This document shows, piece after piece, positions 14,831 to 16,696 of a DNA stretch of 16,696 nt. The DNA is from an uncultured Collinsella sp. (lineage in GTDB: Bacteria; Actinomycetota; Coriobacteriia; Coriobacteriales; Coriobacteriaceae): positions 1 through 16,696 of the forward strand of contig CAUFMB010000046.1 in the NCBI GenBank assembly GCA_959026535.1, in the 5' to 3' direction. Under the pieces are notes generated by a model. It searched no databases and had not been told where the DNA came from. It was given only the letters and a program-made list of their open reading frames with translations. Every line of letters starts with the position of its first letter. The stretch's first letter is position 1. A program made the translations under genes and the position numbers.

Positions 14831-16121
14831 TTTCGGGGACGCGCTTGATTGGGATGGCACGCACTATCCCAATCCTTCAAGTGCTATTGACGGGGCCATC
14901 AACATGGTCTCGACCTCTCGATACACGGCAAAATCCGACCCCGTTGAGTTGACAGAAACAACGGACAGGGTGAGGTACCGGTTCCTCGCGACCAACGTAG
15001 ACAATCCGAAGGACCCCTCTCATTGTGTTGAGGGCAAATTCGTCTACGAACGAAAGAGGAAAGGAGATGCTTCTTTTCCCTCAGACTCGGCCGAAACCGA
15101 ACTGGGCCCCGTTTCAAGGGGCATGCTCCAGAGAAAAGGCTTCAACGGCGATTGGCTCGAACTCACTTTAGACACCGGAGAGACCCGTCGCCTGTACGAG
15201 GCGCTTGATGCTCGCTACCGAATCCAGCAGGAGAGTGGAGGAGTTCAAGGCGGCAGCACAACGTATGTCCCCCTTGACCGCTCCGTAAGCTCACTCCTTA
15301 AGATGATGCGCGAGAATCCCTCCGAAACCAGGCTACTTGCAGGTGGCAATAATTTCGAACTCGTCAAAGAGATGATTCGGCTCATGACCCAGGGGACGAC
15401 CCGCGAGCAACTGAGCGAGATATTCTCCGAGCTGGAAAAGGGACATCTCGATGACTTCACGGTCAGTCTGAGTCTCGCCCAGCTCGAAAAGGCAGAAAAG
15501 GAAATCGCCGAGAACCTCGATAACAGCAATGAGGAATACTGGCAGAGATTATTCACCAACCATCAATGGATATTGTCGCAAGTATTCTCTGCCCCGTGCA
15601 CGCTTCTCCAAGGCAAGGCGTATGTCGGAGGCAAGGCAATTGATAATTCCGGGGGCAATATCTGCGATTTCCTCTACCAGAATGAGCTAACCAGCAACGT
15701 CACGCTCATCGAGATCAAGACTCCTCGGACGAATCTGCTCGGCACGATATACAGGGGAAAAGAGCCTGAGAACGCCGTCTACTCCCTGACCTCACATATG
15801 AGCGGAGCAGTGAACCAGGTGCTTAACTACCGGGACACGCTCACGAAGGACTACTACATGGTCAACGGGCGCTCGTCTTCTCACTTTGAGGCCCTTTCCC
15901 CAAAGTGCGTTGTAGTCATAGGAAGGATCTCTGAACTCGACACTGCGGGCAAAAAAGCTACCTTTGAGCATTATCGGAATAACCTCAGCGATGTGACTGT
16001 AGTTACTTTTGATGAGTTGCTCCAGCGAATCCGGGACCTCATTGCCGTACTCCGAACAGGCAACGAAGCGACCTCCCCGACCTCGGGAATCCGGGAACCC
16101 GACATAGCCATTCCCTTCTAG
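14817..16121 (+). CDS. Shedu (SduA/DUF4263)-type nuclease
   Basis: A 434-aa protein whose C-terminal half is a Shedu-type PD-(D/E)xK nuclease. The core is seen at EEYWQRLFTNHQWILSQVF (239-257), then NICDFLYQ (281-288, Asp284), TLIEIKTP (296-303, Glu299 and Lys301), and SGAVNQVLNY (329-338) as the following Gln-containing helix. The N-terminal ~150 residues are beta-rich and match nothing I can name; residues 155-235 are helical and link to the nuclease. SduA alone is a known anti-phage defence gene with a DNA-cutting domain. Here its ATG overlaps the LlaJI-type gene by 14 bases, with AAGGGAG 5 bases upstream, so it is translated as part of the restriction operon. GC falls again relative to the previous gene (29 of 60 at 15661-15720), suggesting separate acquisition. 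Whether it adds a second cut or acts on its own is unknown. Confidence 0.85.
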   Translation: MGHISFGDALDWDGTHYPNPSSAIDGAINMVSTSRYTAKSDPVELTETTDRVRYRFLATNVDNPKDPSHCVEGKFVYERKRKGDASFPSDSAETELGPVSRGMLQRKGFNGDWLELTLDTGETRRLYEALDARYRIQQESGGVQGGSTTYVPLDRSVSSLLKMMRENPSETRLLAGGNNFELVKEMIRLMTQGTTREQLSEIFSELEKGHLDDFTVSLSLAQLEKAEKEIAENLDNSNEEYWQRLFTNHQWILSQVFSAPCTLLQGKAYVGGKAIDNSGGNICDFLYQNELTSNVTLIEIKTPRTNLLGTIYRGKEPENAVYSLTSHMSGAVNQVLNYRDTLTKDYYMVNGRSSSHFEALSPKCVVVIGRISELDTAGKKATFEHYRNNLSDVTVVTFDELLQRIRDLIAVLRTGNEATSPTSGIREPDIAIPF

Positions 16122-16162
16122 CGAACCAATCCGAATCCTCGTTTGGTCGGGAGATAGTCCAA

Positions 16163-16696
16163 CTACCCCCTAAACACCATATCGTTGTGGTATTCAATAA
16201 ACTCAGCTCGTGGGGCAAATCGCTTCGGAAGCGTAATCGGCTCTCCGTTGTAGCGCCACAAATACTCATCCTCAGGTGTTTCATGTCCGACCACACCGGA
16301 CACCACTATTTTTAGGTCCTTCGTAATGGTGATTAGCCCCCGATCGAACGCCTTATCGTGTAATGCGTTCAAGAGCAATCCGTTGTCGGGGGCGAGTCGC
16401 TCCGTTTTTGGATCAGAGACTATCCAGGGCTTGATATGGCTAGCAACCAACAAAGCCTTGTTCGATAGTCCCGTCAAGCAGCATCTTGAATCGTAATTGA
16501 CGAGCAAGGTATTTCGAAAGAACTCCTGGTTCACCCGCATCGAAACGATTGCTTCGCGCTCTTTGCCCTCTGGCAAATCAAAGCCAATCATCTCTTTCAA
16601 CTCATCGCTTAGCGGTTCTTCAAAATCGAAACAATTGAGGATGTTAGCGTCGGAATAATTTAGCCAAATATAGTCGGCCGAGATTGACCAATCCCG
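16163..16696 (-). CDS. HNH endonuclease, 5' end beyond the window (partial)
   Basis: The last 177 residues of an HNH nuclease of the HNH_2 type. The frame stays open to position 16696 without a stop or a good start, so the true N-terminus lies outside the window. An internal TTG at 16600 is unlikely to be the start, since the sequence before it (NYSDANILNCFDFEEPLSDE) reads like protein. The nuclease module shows CCLTGL, ASHIKPW (the conserved His of HNH), then a segment rich in conserved positions, APDNGLLLNALHDKAFDRGL (Asn of NGL and His/Asp of HDKAFD), then a beta strand pair. This is the usual layout of restriction-linked HNH proteins with a variable N-terminal recognition domain. It converges on the Shedu gene with a 41-base gap and probably belongs to the same defence island but to a different transcript. 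Confidence 0.85.
   Translation of the reverse strand, partial: RDWSISADYIWLNYSDANILNCFDFEEPLSDELKEMIGFDLPEGKEREAIVSMRVNQEFFRNTLLVNYDSRCCLTGLSNKALLVASHIKPWIVSDPKTERLAPDNGLLLNALHDKAFDRGLITITKDLKIVVSGVVGHETPEDEYLWRYNGEPITLPKRFAPRAEFIEYHNDMVFRG

Noticed and set aside
9628..16121. Search for a Vsr repair endonuclease or C-protein controller usually found with m5C restriction systems
   Set aside because: No open frame in or beside the operon has the motifs of either; neither is claimed.
1..16696. CRISPR arrays, tRNA or rRNA genes, insertion sequences, integrase or att sites
   Set aside because: No regularly spaced repeats, cloverleaf-like GTTCGA arms, transposase motifs or flanking direct repeats bounding the defence operon were seen by eye.

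Overview
The window looks like chromosomal DNA from a high-GC actinobacterium of the class Coriobacteriia, most likely Collinsella or a close relative. The reasons are the high-GC coding with strong Shine-Dalgarno sites, an actinobacterial-type glutamyl-Q tRNA(Asp) synthetase with a -10 box only 7 bases from its ATG, and intergenic repeat modules of a type I associate with Collinsella. The genus is an inference; no rRNA or tRNA gene is present to confirm it.

Positions 1-9493 are mostly ordinary chromosome. On the minus strand lie a 243-aa protein of unknown function and purH (bifunctional AICAR transformylase/IMP cyclohydrolase), with an intrinsic terminator between them. A GNAT acetyltransferase (+) converges on a DUF2207-type membrane protein (-), and the gap between them holds a terminator hairpin framed by a 30-bp inverted repeat pair. 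A 510-bp intergenic stretch with several hairpins leads to gluQ (+). gluQ converges within 15 bp on two translationally coupled calcineurin-like phosphoesterases (-). A two-helix membrane protein and a small membrane-anchored protein with a Cys/His motif follow (-).

Positions 9628-16121 are a compact five-gene plus-strand operon that I read as an anti-phage defence system. In order it encodes two paralogous 5-methylcytosine DNA methyltransferases, a McrB-like AAA+ GTPase, a LlaJI-family PD-(D/E)xK restriction endonuclease, and a Shedu (SduA/DUF4263)-type PD-(D/E)xK nuclease. Every junction is an overlap or a 3-base gap, so the products are probably made together. The first four genes match the plan of the LlaJI and BsuMI restriction-modification systems: two m5C methylases protect a target and an McrB-type motor plus a nuclease cut unmodified DNA. 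The coupled Shedu nuclease is the unusual part, because Shedu is normally described as a stand-alone single-gene system. An HNH endonuclease gene (-), cut by the right edge of the window, converges on this operon.

Base composition shifts sharply inside the operon. The methylases and the first ~260 codons of mcrB are moderate in GC. The AAA+ motor and LlaJI nuclease are very GC-rich (46 of 60 bases at 13441-13500). The Shedu gene drops back (29 of 60 at 15661-15720). This suggests the island was assembled from parts of different origin, with one junction inside mcrB just before its Walker A motif. No integrase, transposase, CRISPR array or tRNA was seen.
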